DNA of 64,000 nucleotides from Hoeflea ulvae (lineage in GTDB: Bacteria > Pseudomonadota > Alphaproteobacteria > Rhizobiales > Rhizobiaceae): contig NZ_JAOVZQ010000001.1 of NCBI RefSeq assembly GCF_026619435.1, positions 1,495,501 to 1,559,500 of the forward strand. The letters run 5' to 3'. Every line of letters begins with the position of its first letter. Position 1 is the stretch's first letter. A program made the translations under genes and the position numbers. Shown one piece after another: positions 48,633-56,485 of the stretch. Under the pieces are notes generated by a model that searched no databases, had not been told where the DNA came from, and worked only from the letters and a program-made list of their open reading frames with translations.

Positions 48633-49472
48633 ATGCCCGGAACAGACGTTGCAGCCAGCACCTTTCCCTTTCTCTACTCGCATGGCGGCCTCGACGCGCT
48701 GAAGCATTTGCGCGGCCTGGGCTATGACAAGTTCGAGATGATGATTTTCCCGCCGCATTGCTGGCCGGCCGAGATGACGGCTGCGGATCGGCGTGCGGGC
48801 CGCGACTGGCTGGAAGGCGAAGGCTGCAGCCTGACCTCGTTCTGCTACCCGCTTCTCGACAACAATCCCAACAGCGTCGACAAGCTGATGCGTGACTACA
48901 CGCTTGATCGCTACCGGGAAGCTATTGATCTGGCGTCCGAATGGAACTGCCCCTATCTCGTCGCCATTCCCGGGCCGGTCAACAGCCTGATCAATCCGCC
49001 GACGGATTGGATGCTGGAATGGTTCGTGGAAGGCATGAAGGAACTGGTTGCGCATGCCAAGGGCAGTGGCGTGACGCTGCTTCTGGAAAATGTTCCCTTC
49101 ACCTTCCTGCCCACGGCGCAGGACATGAAGGACACCGCAGCGCTGATTGATCCGTCCATCGGCGTCAATTTCGACATCTGCAACTCCGCTTTCATCAAGG
49201 AGGACCCGGCAGAGGCGATCCGGATGCTCGGCGACCTGGTCAAGAACGTCCATATTTCCGATTCGGGCCCCGACGAGTTCAAGCATGAACGGCTGGGTTC
49301 GGGCATCGTCGATCCGGGCCCGTCCTTCAAGGCCATGCAGGATATCGGCTATCAGGGCGCCACAGTGATGGAGATCATCACCGACGCGCTCGATCCGAAT
49401 GCCGATCCGGATGGCGACATCCGCGCCAGCCATGCCATCCTTGCGCAGCATGGCTGGAAGCCGCTGGGCTGA
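48633..49472 (+). CDS. Sugar phosphate isomerase/epimerase, TIM barrel
   Basis: About 279 residues of the xylose-isomerase-like/AP-endonuclease 2 fold. 'TLLLENVPFTF' supplies the first metal Glu, 'VNFDICNSAFIKED' an Asp, 'VKNVHISDSGPDEFKHERLGSG' the His and Asp ligands, and 'GATVMEIITD' the final Glu. The 'H.R.G.G..D' pattern is typical of hydroxypyruvate isomerase/epimerase relatives. The ATG at 48633 is preceded by AAAGGA. It is divergent from the old yellow enzyme and convergent with the next SDR (2 bp apart). Confidence 0.87.
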   Translation: MPGTDVAASTFPFLYSHGGLDALKHLRGLGYDKFEMMIFPPHCWPAEMTAADRRAGRDWLEGEGCSLTSFCYPLLDNNPNSVDKLMRDYTLDRYREAIDLASEWNCPYLVAIPGPVNSLINPPTDWMLEWFVEGMKELVAHAKGSGVTLLLENVPFTFLPTAQDMKDTAALIDPSIGVNFDICNSAFIKEDPAEAIRMLGDLVKNVHISDSGPDEFKHERLGSGIVDPGPSFKAMQDIGYQGATVMEIITDALDPNADPDGDIRASHAILAQHGWKPLG

Positions 49473-49474
49473 TC

Positions 49475-50239
49475 CTACCGCAGGCCGCATTCCACGGGCA
49501 CCACGGTGCCCGTGACGCCGGCTGAGAGATCCGAAGCCAGCCACAGGGCCACATCCGCAACCTGCTCATCGGTTGCCATGCGGCCGGTGGCCGTCTCTGC
49601 CGCCATCGCTGCGAGCGCTTCCTCGACCGAAGGGCCGCCGGTCTTGTGCCGGTCCGCGATGCGGCCGATCAGGGCGTCCGTGGCAATCGGCCCGGGCGCA
49701 ATGGCATTCACCCGGGTGCCGTCGGCGCCCATGTCGAGGGCGGCAGCACGCATGACCCCGATCACCGCGTGCTTTGACGTGGTGTAGAGGACTTGCTGGC
49801 CGTGGGCCTTGTAACCATTGATCGACGCCATCACCACGGCGCTGCCATGCGCGGACCGGGCCAGCGCCGGGCCAAAGGCACCAAGCGTCGCAGCAACACC
49901 CCAGACATTGATGGTCATGACCGCTTGCCACTCGGCGGCATCGAGATCGCGCATTCCGCGCCAGGGGGGAACGACCCCGGCATTGGCCACGACGATGTCG
50001 GCGTGACCGATCGTCTCGGCTATGCCGTTAAGCGTGGTGCCGCAATCCTGTCGTGACAGGTCGACCGGAAATGATGTCCAGTCCGCAGGCAGGTCCGCCT
50101 GATCCAGGGCGCCCGGCAGATCGAGAATAGAAATGCTGGCGCCGGCGTCCGCCAGCCGGTTTGCAATCATCCGGCCCAGTCCGCGTGTGCCGCCGGTTAC
50201 CACCGCGTGGCGTCCCTCGAGATTCCGGGTCAATGTCAT
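49475..50239 (-). CDS. SDR family NAD(P)-dependent oxidoreductase
   Basis: A 254-residue SDR: 'VVTGGTRGLGRMIANRLADAG' near residue 15, 'VANAGVV', Ser in 'VMASINGYKAHG', Tyr/Lys in 'LYTTSKHAV', C-terminal 'TGTVVPVECG'. It reads leftward from the divergent region holding operator copy d. As one of five SDRs in this region it probably handles one oxidation step of the same pathway; the substrate is unknown. Confidence 0.9.
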   Translation of the reverse strand: MTLTRNLEGRHAVVTGGTRGLGRMIANRLADAGASISILDLPGALDQADLPADWTSFPVDLSRQDCGTTLNGIAETIGHADIVVANAGVVPPWRGMRDLDAAEWQAVMTINVWGVAATLGAFGPALARSAHGSAVVMASINGYKAHGQQVLYTTSKHAVIGVMRAAALDMGADGTRVNAIAPGPIATDALIGRIADRHKTGGPSVEEALAAMAAETATGRMATDEQVADVALWLASDLSAGVTGTVVPVECGLR

Positions 50240-50275
50240 GTTGCGCGTCCTTTTCCATCACGTTATAGGGTATTC

Positions 50276-50298
50276 GTACATTTGTGCGTTATGTGAAC
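50276..50298. promoter_or_regulatory. Composite 23-bp motif, copy d (putative IclR operator), with promoter
   Basis: GTAC (50276) -N4- GTGC (50284) -N7- GAAC (50295), the reverse-complement arrangement of copies a-c. A plausible rightward promoter TTGCGC (50241-50246), 17-bp spacer, TATAGG (50264-50269) lies directly upstream, so the motif would cover the transcription start. It ends 25 bp before the 50323 gene and is 37 bp from the divergent SDR. Confidence 0.72.
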
Positions 50299-50322
50299 GA
50301 AATTGACAAGAAGTGAAATGCC

Positions 50323-51270
50323 ATGAGCCAGGAAGTCCATCTCGTCGTTCTCGGAGCCGGATCGATTGGCGTTTCCTTTGCGGCTGTTTTCCGGGATGCG
50401 GGTTTCTCGGTCACCATTTGTGATCCCGACCCGGCCCGGCGCGACGCTGCGGTTGAGGCTGTTGATGCCCAGAAGGCCGCCATCCGGCTTGCCAATCTTG
50501 AAAAAGGCGGAGCCGGGCCGTTGTCGGTTGTTGCCAGCGCCGATGATGTACTCGCCAAGGCCGCACTGGTCATCGAGGCCGGCCCGGAACGGCTTGAAGC
50601 CAAACAGGCAATTTTTGCGACCCTGCTTGCGCGCGCTGCGCCGGATACGATCCTCGCCACCGCATCCTCGGCAATCCCGATGTCGAGGATCCTGCCCGAT
50701 CCCGCCGATCAGGCGCGCTGTCTTGTGGCCCATCCGGTCAACCCGCCCGCCGTCCTCCGCCTGATAGAATTGTGCCCGGCTCCCGCCACGACAGCCGCTG
50801 CCATGGAGCGGGCCGCCTCCCTGTTCGACCAGGCCGGTTTCCGGGCAGTGCGTCTGGGGCACGAGATCGAGGGCTTCGTGCTCAACCGGTTGCAGGGCGC
50901 GGTGCTGCGCGAAGCCTATCGCCTGGTCGATGGCGGGGTGATCGGCGCTGAGGATCTGGATGCGGTCATGCGGCTTGGCCTTGGCCCCCGCTGGGCCTTG
51001 TCCGGTCCGTTCGAGACGGCTGAGTTGAACACGCCTGGCGGCATTCGCGCGCATGCGGCGCGGATGGGCCCTGCCTACAAGGCGATGGGCGAAGCCCGTG
51101 GCGAAACCGGTTGCACCTGGTCCGAGCAACTGGTTTCGCAGGTAGAGGCCGAAAGGCGGGCAATTATGCCCCTGGAAGCCCTTCCGCAACGGGCCAACTG
51201 GCGTGTAAAGGCTGTCGCACGCCTGATTGCAGCCCGTGACGCGCTGCTGGGAGATGCAGATGAACGATGA
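50323..51270 (+). CDS. 3-hydroxyacyl-CoA dehydrogenase family NAD-dependent dehydrogenase
   Basis: A 315-residue protein. The N-terminal Rossmann site is 'VLGAGSIGVSFAAVFRDAG', 'IEAGPERLEAKQAIF' and 'ATASSAIPMSRI' are the conserved interior segments, and 'VAHPVNPPAVLRLIEL' carries the catalytic His. The C-terminal helical domain includes 'GFVLNRLQGAVLREAYRLV'. The motif pattern resembles gulonate 3-dehydrogenase and carnitine dehydrogenase more than fatty-acid enzymes, so a hydroxy acid substrate is likely. It overlaps the flavoprotein gene by 11 bp. Confidence 0.88.
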   Translation: MSQEVHLVVLGAGSIGVSFAAVFRDAGFSVTICDPDPARRDAAVEAVDAQKAAIRLANLEKGGAGPLSVVASADDVLAKAALVIEAGPERLEAKQAIFATLLARAAPDTILATASSAIPMSRILPDPADQARCLVAHPVNPPAVLRLIELCPAPATTAAAMERAASLFDQAGFRAVRLGHEIEGFVLNRLQGAVLREAYRLVDGGVIGAEDLDAVMRLGLGPRWALSGPFETAELNTPGGIRAHAARMGPAYKAMGEARGETGCTWSEQLVSQVEAERRAIMPLEALPQRANWRVKAVARLIAARDALLGDADER

Positions 51271-52939
51271 ACCGGTGACGATCGAATTTGACGGCAAGCC
51301 GGTCCGCGTCCGCGATGGCCAGTCGATCGCTGCAGCGCTGACAGAGGCGGGACAACGCCCGTTCAGAATGACGGTCAAAGGCGCGCAACGCGGCATGTTC
51401 TGCGGCATGGGTGTCTGCCAGGACTGTCTCGTCAGCGTGGACGGCGTACCGAACCAGCGTGCCTGCATGACGCCGGCGCGCCAGGGCATGCAGGTGGCCA
51501 CACAGGTGGCGCTCGCACCGCTGACGGCACCGGCGGCATCACAAGCTGCTTCGTCGCCCGGTCGGAAGATTTCACCCGACGTGCTGGTCATTGGCGGCGG
51601 GGCAGGCGGGCTCAATGCCGCCATTGCGGCTGCCCGCTCGGGTGCAAGCGTGGTGGTGCTTGATGAGCGCAAGGTGCCGGGCGGACAATATTACAAACAG
51701 ACGGCCGGATCCGCGCCCGGACTGGATGCACAGCAACGCGACGGTGCTGAACTGGTGGCGGCTGCCCTCTCCTCGGGTGTCGAAATTCTTACCCAGGTCG
51801 AGGTCTGGGGCGCCTTTGACGGGCTGCTGTTCATGGCCGAACACGCAGGCCGCGCAGTCGTCGCCCGACCCCGGACCGCGATCATCGCCACCGGCGCCTA
51901 TGAGCGGCCCTGCATGGTGCCGGGCTGGACATTGCCGGGCGTGATGACAACCGGGGCGGCGCAGACCTTGTGGCGCAGCTACCGCACGCTGCCCGGCAAA
52001 CGCATCGCCATCTGTGGATCCGGTCCGCTCAATCTGCAGGTCGCGATGGAACTTGCCCGTGGCGGGGCGGAAATCGTCGCAATCGCCGAGGCGGCCCGGT
52101 CGCCCTTCGCGCAACCGGTCGCTGCCGCCAGGATGGCCTTGTCAAATATGGAACTGGCCGGGCGCGGGCTTGCCATGACTGCGGGGCTGAGACGGCACGG
52201 CATCCATGTCTCCCACCAGACCAGCCTGACCGGCGTGGTGGAGGCGGAGGGCGGTCTGCTCGCGACATTCCGCAACAGCCGGGGGGCGGAGGTAAGCCAT
52301 CTCGTCGATGCTGTCTGCATGAATGACGGCTTTGAGCCGCAGAACGAGATCCTGCGGCTGCTTGGCGCTCGGATGAATTACGATCCGGCTTTTGGCCACC
52401 TGCGTTGCCAGCGCAGCGACACCATGGAAACGAATGTGCCGCAGCTTTATGCGGTCGGCGACTGTGCCGGGCTCGGCGGCGCGCCCGCTGCAGGCGTCGA
52501 AGGCACGCTTGCCGGAATGGCGGCGGCATCGTTCTGCAAGGATGTTCCTCTGCCCGAGACCGGCGACCTGCAGCTTCGGCTTTCCAGGCACCGGCGTTTC
52601 CAGAAGCATCTGTGGAAGCTTTACGATATTGCACCGCGCGACCTCTCGGGGCAGACCGATGATCTCACCGTCTGCCGCTGTGAAGAGGTCTCGCTCGGCG
52701 AACTCCGCCAGGCGCTCGGCGCCAGGCCGGGGCACGCAGGCACTGTGAAGCGCGCCACCCGGGCAGGCATGGGCCGGTGCCAGGGCCGCTATTGCGGGCC
52801 GGTGACCGCACGCATTGTTGCGGCCCGGGATGACCGCGAGATCGAGGATCGCAGCTACTACGCGCCGCGGGTGCCGATCAAGCCGGTGAGCATTGCCGCA
52901 ATCCTCGCCGCACAGGAGCTGCTGGATGGCGAAGATTGA
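51260..52939 (+). CDS. Fused HcnA-HcnB/opine-oxidase alpha-type flavoprotein ([2Fe-2S] + FAD + BFD-like domain)
   Basis: About 559 residues in three parts. Residues 1-80 are a small ferredoxin-like [2Fe-2S] domain ('GMFCGMGVCQDCLVSV' plus a later Cys in 'QRACMTP'). Residues about 105-450 are a two-dinucleotide-fold FAD oxidoreductase ('VLVIGGGAGGLNAAIAAARSG', 'IAICGSGPLNLQVAMEL', 'LYAVGDCAGLGG'). Residues about 475-540 hold a BFD-like cysteine cluster ('VCRCEEVS', 'GMGRCQGRYCG'). In HCN synthase, opine oxidase and D-hydroxyproline dehydrogenase the first part is usually a separate subunit. The ATG 51260 follows GGGAG. It overlaps its partner gene. Confidence 0.9.
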   Translation: MNDEPVTIEFDGKPVRVRDGQSIAAALTEAGQRPFRMTVKGAQRGMFCGMGVCQDCLVSVDGVPNQRACMTPARQGMQVATQVALAPLTAPAASQAASSPGRKISPDVLVIGGGAGGLNAAIAAARSGASVVVLDERKVPGGQYYKQTAGSAPGLDAQQRDGAELVAAALSSGVEILTQVEVWGAFDGLLFMAEHAGRAVVARPRTAIIATGAYERPCMVPGWTLPGVMTTGAAQTLWRSYRTLPGKRIAICGSGPLNLQVAMELARGGAEIVAIAEAARSPFAQPVAAARMALSNMELAGRGLAMTAGLRRHGIHVSHQTSLTGVVEAEGGLLATFRNSRGAEVSHLVDAVCMNDGFEPQNEILRLLGARMNYDPAFGHLRCQRSDTMETNVPQLYAVGDCAGLGGAPAAGVEGTLAGMAAASFCKDVPLPETGDLQLRLSRHRRFQKHLWKLYDIAPRDLSGQTDDLTVCRCEEVSLGELRQALGARPGHAGTVKRATRAGMGRCQGRYCGPVTARIVAARDDREIEDRSYYAPRVPIKPVSIAAILAAQELLDGED

Positions 52940-54053
52940 CATTCTGGTCATAGGCGGCGGCATTGTCGGGCTGACGGCCGCGATTGCGGCAGCCCGGGAG
53001 GGCGCCAGGGTCACTGTCATCGATGCGGCGATCAATGCCGGATCGACCGCCAATGCCGGAAGCCTGCATGTCCAGATGCAGAGCCGGTTCATCCGGCTCT
53101 ATCCCGAACAGGCGCCCAATGTCGAAGCCTCGCTGCCGCTCTATCTGGAGGCGGTGAAGGAATGGGAACGGCTCGACGCCGAACTCGGGCCCTTCGAGCT
53201 GGTCCGCAAGGGCGGGCTGATGCTCGCCGAAAGCCAGGAGCAGATGGCGTTCCTGGAGAAAAAGGCCGCCCGGGAACGGCAGCGCGGGCTTACGGTGGAA
53301 CTGCTTGACCGCCCGGCGCTTGACCGCCTCGCGCCGTGGCTCGGAGCACAGATCGTCGGCGCCGAACTGTGCCGCGATGAAGGCAAGCTCAATCCGCTTG
53401 TGGCGAACGTGAAACTGCGGCAACGCGCCGTCGCGCTCGGGGTCGAGTTCGGCATCGATCGCGCCGTTGAGCTTGTATCCCGCAGCGCGGTGACGGTGCT
53501 TTGCGCCAGTGGCGCGCGCTATGTTGCCGACCGGGTCATTCTCGCGGCGGCATGGGGCGTGGGAGAGCTGGTCAAGGGGCTGGGACTGCATCTTCCTGTG
53601 AATGCGGAACCCCTGCACATGAATATCACCGAAGCCGGGGCAGGGCAGATCAATCATCTTGTTCAGCATGCCGAGCGCACGATCACGCTCAAGCAGTTCG
53701 GATCGGGACAGATCGTCATCGGCGGTGGCTGGGCTGCCCAAAGCCGCGGCAATGTACAAGTCCCGGCCGTTCTGGCCGATTCCATGCTTGGCAATGTCGC
53801 GCTGGCAGCGCGGCTGGTTCCGGCGATCGGCCATTTGCGGGTGATCAGAACCTGGGCGGGAATGAACACCACCCTCGATGGCATGTCGTTGCTGGGCGCC
53901 GTGCCGGGTGTGGAACGGGTGATCATGGCCATCCCAGGAGATGCCGGCTATACGCTGGGACCGCTGTGCGGCAGGACCGCCGCCTGCCTCGCTCTTGCCC
54001 ACACGCCGTCCATCGATGTCGAACGGCTTTCGGCGCGCCGCTTCAGTGCTTGA
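52926..54053 (+). CDS. FAD-dependent oxidoreductase, HcnC/opine-oxidase beta-type subunit
   Basis: About 375 residues, DAO family. The FAD loop is 'ILVIGGGIVGLTAAIAAAREG', followed by 'GSTANAGSLHVQMQSRFIR' and 'VILAAAWGVGELVKGLGL'. The ATG at 52926 has AGGAG 7 bp upstream and overlaps the 51260 gene by 14 bp, so the two subunits are co-translated, as hcnB/hcnC and ooxA/ooxB are. It should oxidise the C-N bond of an amino or imino acid and pass electrons to the fused partner. It is convergent with the IclR gene (11-bp overlap). Confidence 0.9.
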   Translation: MAKIDILVIGGGIVGLTAAIAAAREGARVTVIDAAINAGSTANAGSLHVQMQSRFIRLYPEQAPNVEASLPLYLEAVKEWERLDAELGPFELVRKGGLMLAESQEQMAFLEKKAARERQRGLTVELLDRPALDRLAPWLGAQIVGAELCRDEGKLNPLVANVKLRQRAVALGVEFGIDRAVELVSRSAVTVLCASGARYVADRVILAAAWGVGELVKGLGLHLPVNAEPLHMNITEAGAGQINHLVQHAERTITLKQFGSGQIVIGGGWAAQSRGNVQVPAVLADSMLGNVALAARLVPAIGHLRVIRTWAGMNTTLDGMSLLGAVPGVERVIMAIPGDAGYTLGPLCGRTAACLALAHTPSIDVERLSARRFSA

Positions 54054-54924
54054 GAGCCTGTGAAATCGTGGCTGCCGTCTGCTGCAGCTTGGGCAGGACG
54101 GTTTCGATCATGGTCTCGGCGCTCATCCGCAATGTCGGCGCGCCGACATTGATGGCGCCGACAAGCCCGCCGAAGGAATTGCGCAGCGGAACCGCAATCG
54201 ACAGCAGGCCTTTTTCCAGTTCCTGATCAACGATGGACCAGCCGGTGTCGCGGACGGTTTCGAGTATCTTGCGAAATTCGGTGCGGTCGGTCACGGTGCG
54301 GTCGGTCAGGGCGACCAGCGGGATGTTCTGGATGATGCCGGGCCACATTTCTGCCGGCTGTGCCGCCAGCAGGACACGGCCCGTAGCTGTGGCGTGAGCC
54401 GCAAAGCGTGCGCCGACGGTTATGCCGACCGTGATGACGCGATGATATTGTGTGCCGCTGACATAGACGACCTCGAACTTGTCGAGAACCGCTGCGGAAA
54501 CCGATTCGCGGATTTCCTCGGAAAGATGATCGAGAAAGGGCCGCGCGATGTCCCATGCGCCTTTCGACGACAGTACCGAATATCCCAGTTCCAGGACCTG
54601 CGGCGTCAGATCGAAAAGCTTGCCGTCGGCCACGGCATAGCCTTCATGCACGAGCGTCAGCAAGATCCGCCGGGCGCCGGCCCGCGTGTTGCCGGTCTCG
54701 GCCGCCACCTCGGAAAGCGTCATCTTGCGCCGGGTGCGGTTGAAGGCGCGCAGCACTTCAAGCCCGCGCGCCAGCGAGCTTACATAGTCTCTCGGATTGA
54801 GGCCGCCGCCCTCGCTGTCCTGAGTCCAGTCCGAGGATGCCGTCATCAGACCGGTGCGCTGATCGGATTTTGGGCCCATCGCACCGCCTTCGGCCTGATT
54901 GTCAGTTCCGGGTTTCCGCCCCAT
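54043..54924 (-). CDS. IclR family transcriptional regulator, probable master regulator of the island
   Basis: About 293 residues. The N-terminal winged helix ('SSLARGLEVLRAFNRTRRKMTLSEVAAETGNTRAGARRILLTL', shown in parts: 'RGLEVLRAF' and 'EVAAETGNTRAGARRIL') starts near residue 50. The GAF-like effector domain has 'YVSGTQYHRVITVGITVG', 'HATATGRVLLA' and 'IAVPLRNSFGGLVGAINVG'. The ATG at 54922-54924 is preferred because GGGGAG lies 7 bp upstream; the open frame extends further. It is divergent from the 55096 operon, and the composite 23-bp motif e sits between them. Confidence 0.92.
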   Translation of the reverse strand: MGRKPGTDNQAEGGAMGPKSDQRTGLMTASSDWTQDSEGGGLNPRDYVSSLARGLEVLRAFNRTRRKMTLSEVAAETGNTRAGARRILLTLVHEGYAVADGKLFDLTPQVLELGYSVLSSKGAWDIARPFLDHLSEEIRESVSAAVLDKFEVVYVSGTQYHRVITVGITVGARFAAHATATGRVLLAAQPAEMWPGIIQNIPLVALTDRTVTDRTEFRKILETVRDTGWSIVDQELEKGLLSIAVPLRNSFGGLVGAINVGAPTLRMSAETMIETVLPKLQQTAATISQALKH

Positions 54925-54939
54925 GAGTTCACTCCCCGC

Positions 54940-54951
54940 GCACATTTGTAA
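54940..54951. promoter_or_regulatory. Partial IclR-type motif (two half-sites) before the IclR gene
   Basis: GCACATTTGTAA matches the GCAC-N4-GTNC half of the composite motif with one change in the right arm; no third GNAC half-site follows at N7. It lies 16 bp upstream of the IclR ATG, overlapping its leader and close to the ribosome site, so a weak autoregulatory site is possible. Confidence 0.4.
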
Positions 54952-55046
54952 CTTTCCGCATCGCCATAGCATACGTCTTTGCAAGGTCGCAGCTGAAAAA
55001 TTTGAAAATGACCACTTGCCACCTGATCGAAAAATGGTGTTATATC

Positions 55047-55069
55047 GCACAAGAGTACGCTATGTGAAC
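55047..55069. promoter_or_regulatory. Composite 23-bp motif, copy e (putative IclR operator), with promoter
   Basis: GCAC (55047) -N4- GTAC (55055) -N7- GAAC (55066), same orientation as copy d. A rightward promoter TTGCCA (55016-55021), 18-bp spacer, TTATAT (55040-55045) ends just before it, placing the motif over the start site and 27 bp before the binding-protein ATG. It lies 123 bp from the divergent IclR gene start. Confidence 0.72.
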
Positions 55070-55095
55070 AAAAACCATCAACGGAGGGAACGACA

Positions 55096-56430
55096 ATGAG
55101 CAACTCGGGGAATGGAATTTTCAACGTAACACGGCGCGGCGCCATCAAGGGGTTGGCGGCTTCGACACTTTTGAGCACCCTTCCGGTGCGGGCATGGGCC
55201 GAGGACGTGACCCTGCGCTGGTGGTCGCCGCAAGGATCGCCGGATCAGGTCGCTGCCTACAAGTTCCAGATCGAGCAGTTCGAGGCAATGCACCCCGGCG
55301 TCAAGGTCGTTTTTGAAACAACGTCGGATGAAGGCTATGCGCCGCAGCTCGCCGCCGCCTTCTCGAGCGGTGAAGTCCCCGATGTGGTCACCCACCTGCC
55401 GTCGTTCTCCGTGGCCAGCTATTACGCAAATGGCCTGGTCGAACCCTTCGATGATGTGATCGAGGCGATTGGCGCAAGCGACTATTATCCTGGCGCCAAT
55501 GATGTCTTCAAGGCCGCTGACGGCAAGTATTTCGGTACCGGTATCGGCAACACGGCGGCCAACATGCTGTGGCTGCGCAAGGACCTGATGCAGGCCGCAG
55601 GTGTCGACAAGGCGCCGGAGACCTGGGACGAACTGCGCGCCGCCTGCCAGGCGATGCAGGGCGGAGGCGTCTATGGCGCACCGCTGCCCTATGGCCGCAA
55701 CTCGATGACCTCGCTGATCTTTATCGGCGTCATCCACCAGGCCGGCGGACAGGTGTTCACGCCGGATCTTGAAGTCGACATCGACAGCGAAGCCACCCGC
55801 GCCGCCCTGGACTTCTACGGGTCCATGCGTGAACTGTGCCCTCCCGGCGCCACCAACTACAGCTGGGGCGAAAGCCTGACCGCTTTCGTCAGCGGCGCAT
55901 CCGCAACCGGTATCTATGCCGGGCGCGTGCTCGCCAATGTCAATGCGCAGAATCCTGACATCGCCGACAGCGTCACCTGCGCGACCTATCCGCGGATTTC
56001 CACCGACGTGGCACCGTGGACATTCAACGACTTCCCGAGCGTCTTCATTCCGGCTCAGTCCAAGAACAAGGACGCGGCCAAGATGTTCGCCGCCTTCCTG
56101 TTCAATCCCGAAGGCTACATCAAGCAGCTGCATGCAGCCCCCGGCCATGTGCTTCCCGTGCTGAAATCCATCAGCACCAATCCGATGTACCTCGATAATC
56201 CGATCATCAAGAAGTACGAGGCGGAAGTCGACCTGATGGCGTCGGCTTCGGCCGGTGGATACAATCTCGGCTATGAATCGTCGGCCCACAAGTCGAATGA
56301 AAAGGGCGGCGAAGTGGTCGGAAGCGGCGTGATCGCCGACCTGGTCCAGCGGGTTGTGCTCAACGGCGAAAACGTTGACACGGTGCTCAGCGAGACATCC
56401 CAGTCAATCGAAGCCATAATGAAGGGCTGA
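55096..56430 (+). CDS. Extracellular solute-binding protein, family 1
   Basis: A 444-residue periplasmic binding protein. A signal peptide with 'TRRGAIKGLAASTLL' (twin Arg, Tat-like) ends near 'VRAWAED'. The mature part starts 'VTLRWWSPQGSPDQVAAYK', with 'FEAMHPGVKVVFETTSDEGY' and 'GIGNTAANMLWLRKDLM', the family-1 pattern of carbohydrate-type importers. It leads an operon of two permeases, ATPase, DapA-like lyase, two SDRs, aminotransferase and aldehyde dehydrogenase. The ligand may be a sugar or a sugar-like amino conjugate. A hairpin follows the gene. Confidence 0.92.
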   Translation: MSNSGNGIFNVTRRGAIKGLAASTLLSTLPVRAWAEDVTLRWWSPQGSPDQVAAYKFQIEQFEAMHPGVKVVFETTSDEGYAPQLAAAFSSGEVPDVVTHLPSFSVASYYANGLVEPFDDVIEAIGASDYYPGANDVFKAADGKYFGTGIGNTAANMLWLRKDLMQAAGVDKAPETWDELRAACQAMQGGGVYGAPLPYGRNSMTSLIFIGVIHQAGGQVFTPDLEVDIDSEATRAALDFYGSMRELCPPGATNYSWGESLTAFVSGASATGIYAGRVLANVNAQNPDIADSVTCATYPRISTDVAPWTFNDFPSVFIPAQSKNKDAAKMFAAFLFNPEGYIKQLHAAPGHVLPVLKSISTNPMYLDNPIIKKYEAEVDLMASASAGGYNLGYESSAHKSNEKGGEVVGSGVIADLVQRVVLNGENVDTVLSETSQSIEAIMKG

Positions 56431-56440
56431 GATCGAAACC

Positions 56441-56473
56441 CGTGCGGCGGCGAATACCCGCCGCCGCACGTTT
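56441..56473 (+). terminator. Intercistronic 12-bp hairpin followed by TTT
   Basis: CGTGCGGCGGCG (56441-56452) pairs exactly with 56459-56470, with a 6-base loop AATACC, then TTT. It lies 10 bp after the binding-protein stop and 15 bp before the preferred permease start. Same position and type as the hairpin at 23382 in the other sugar importer. Confidence 0.78.
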
Positions 56474-56485
56474 ATGAGTGGAACC

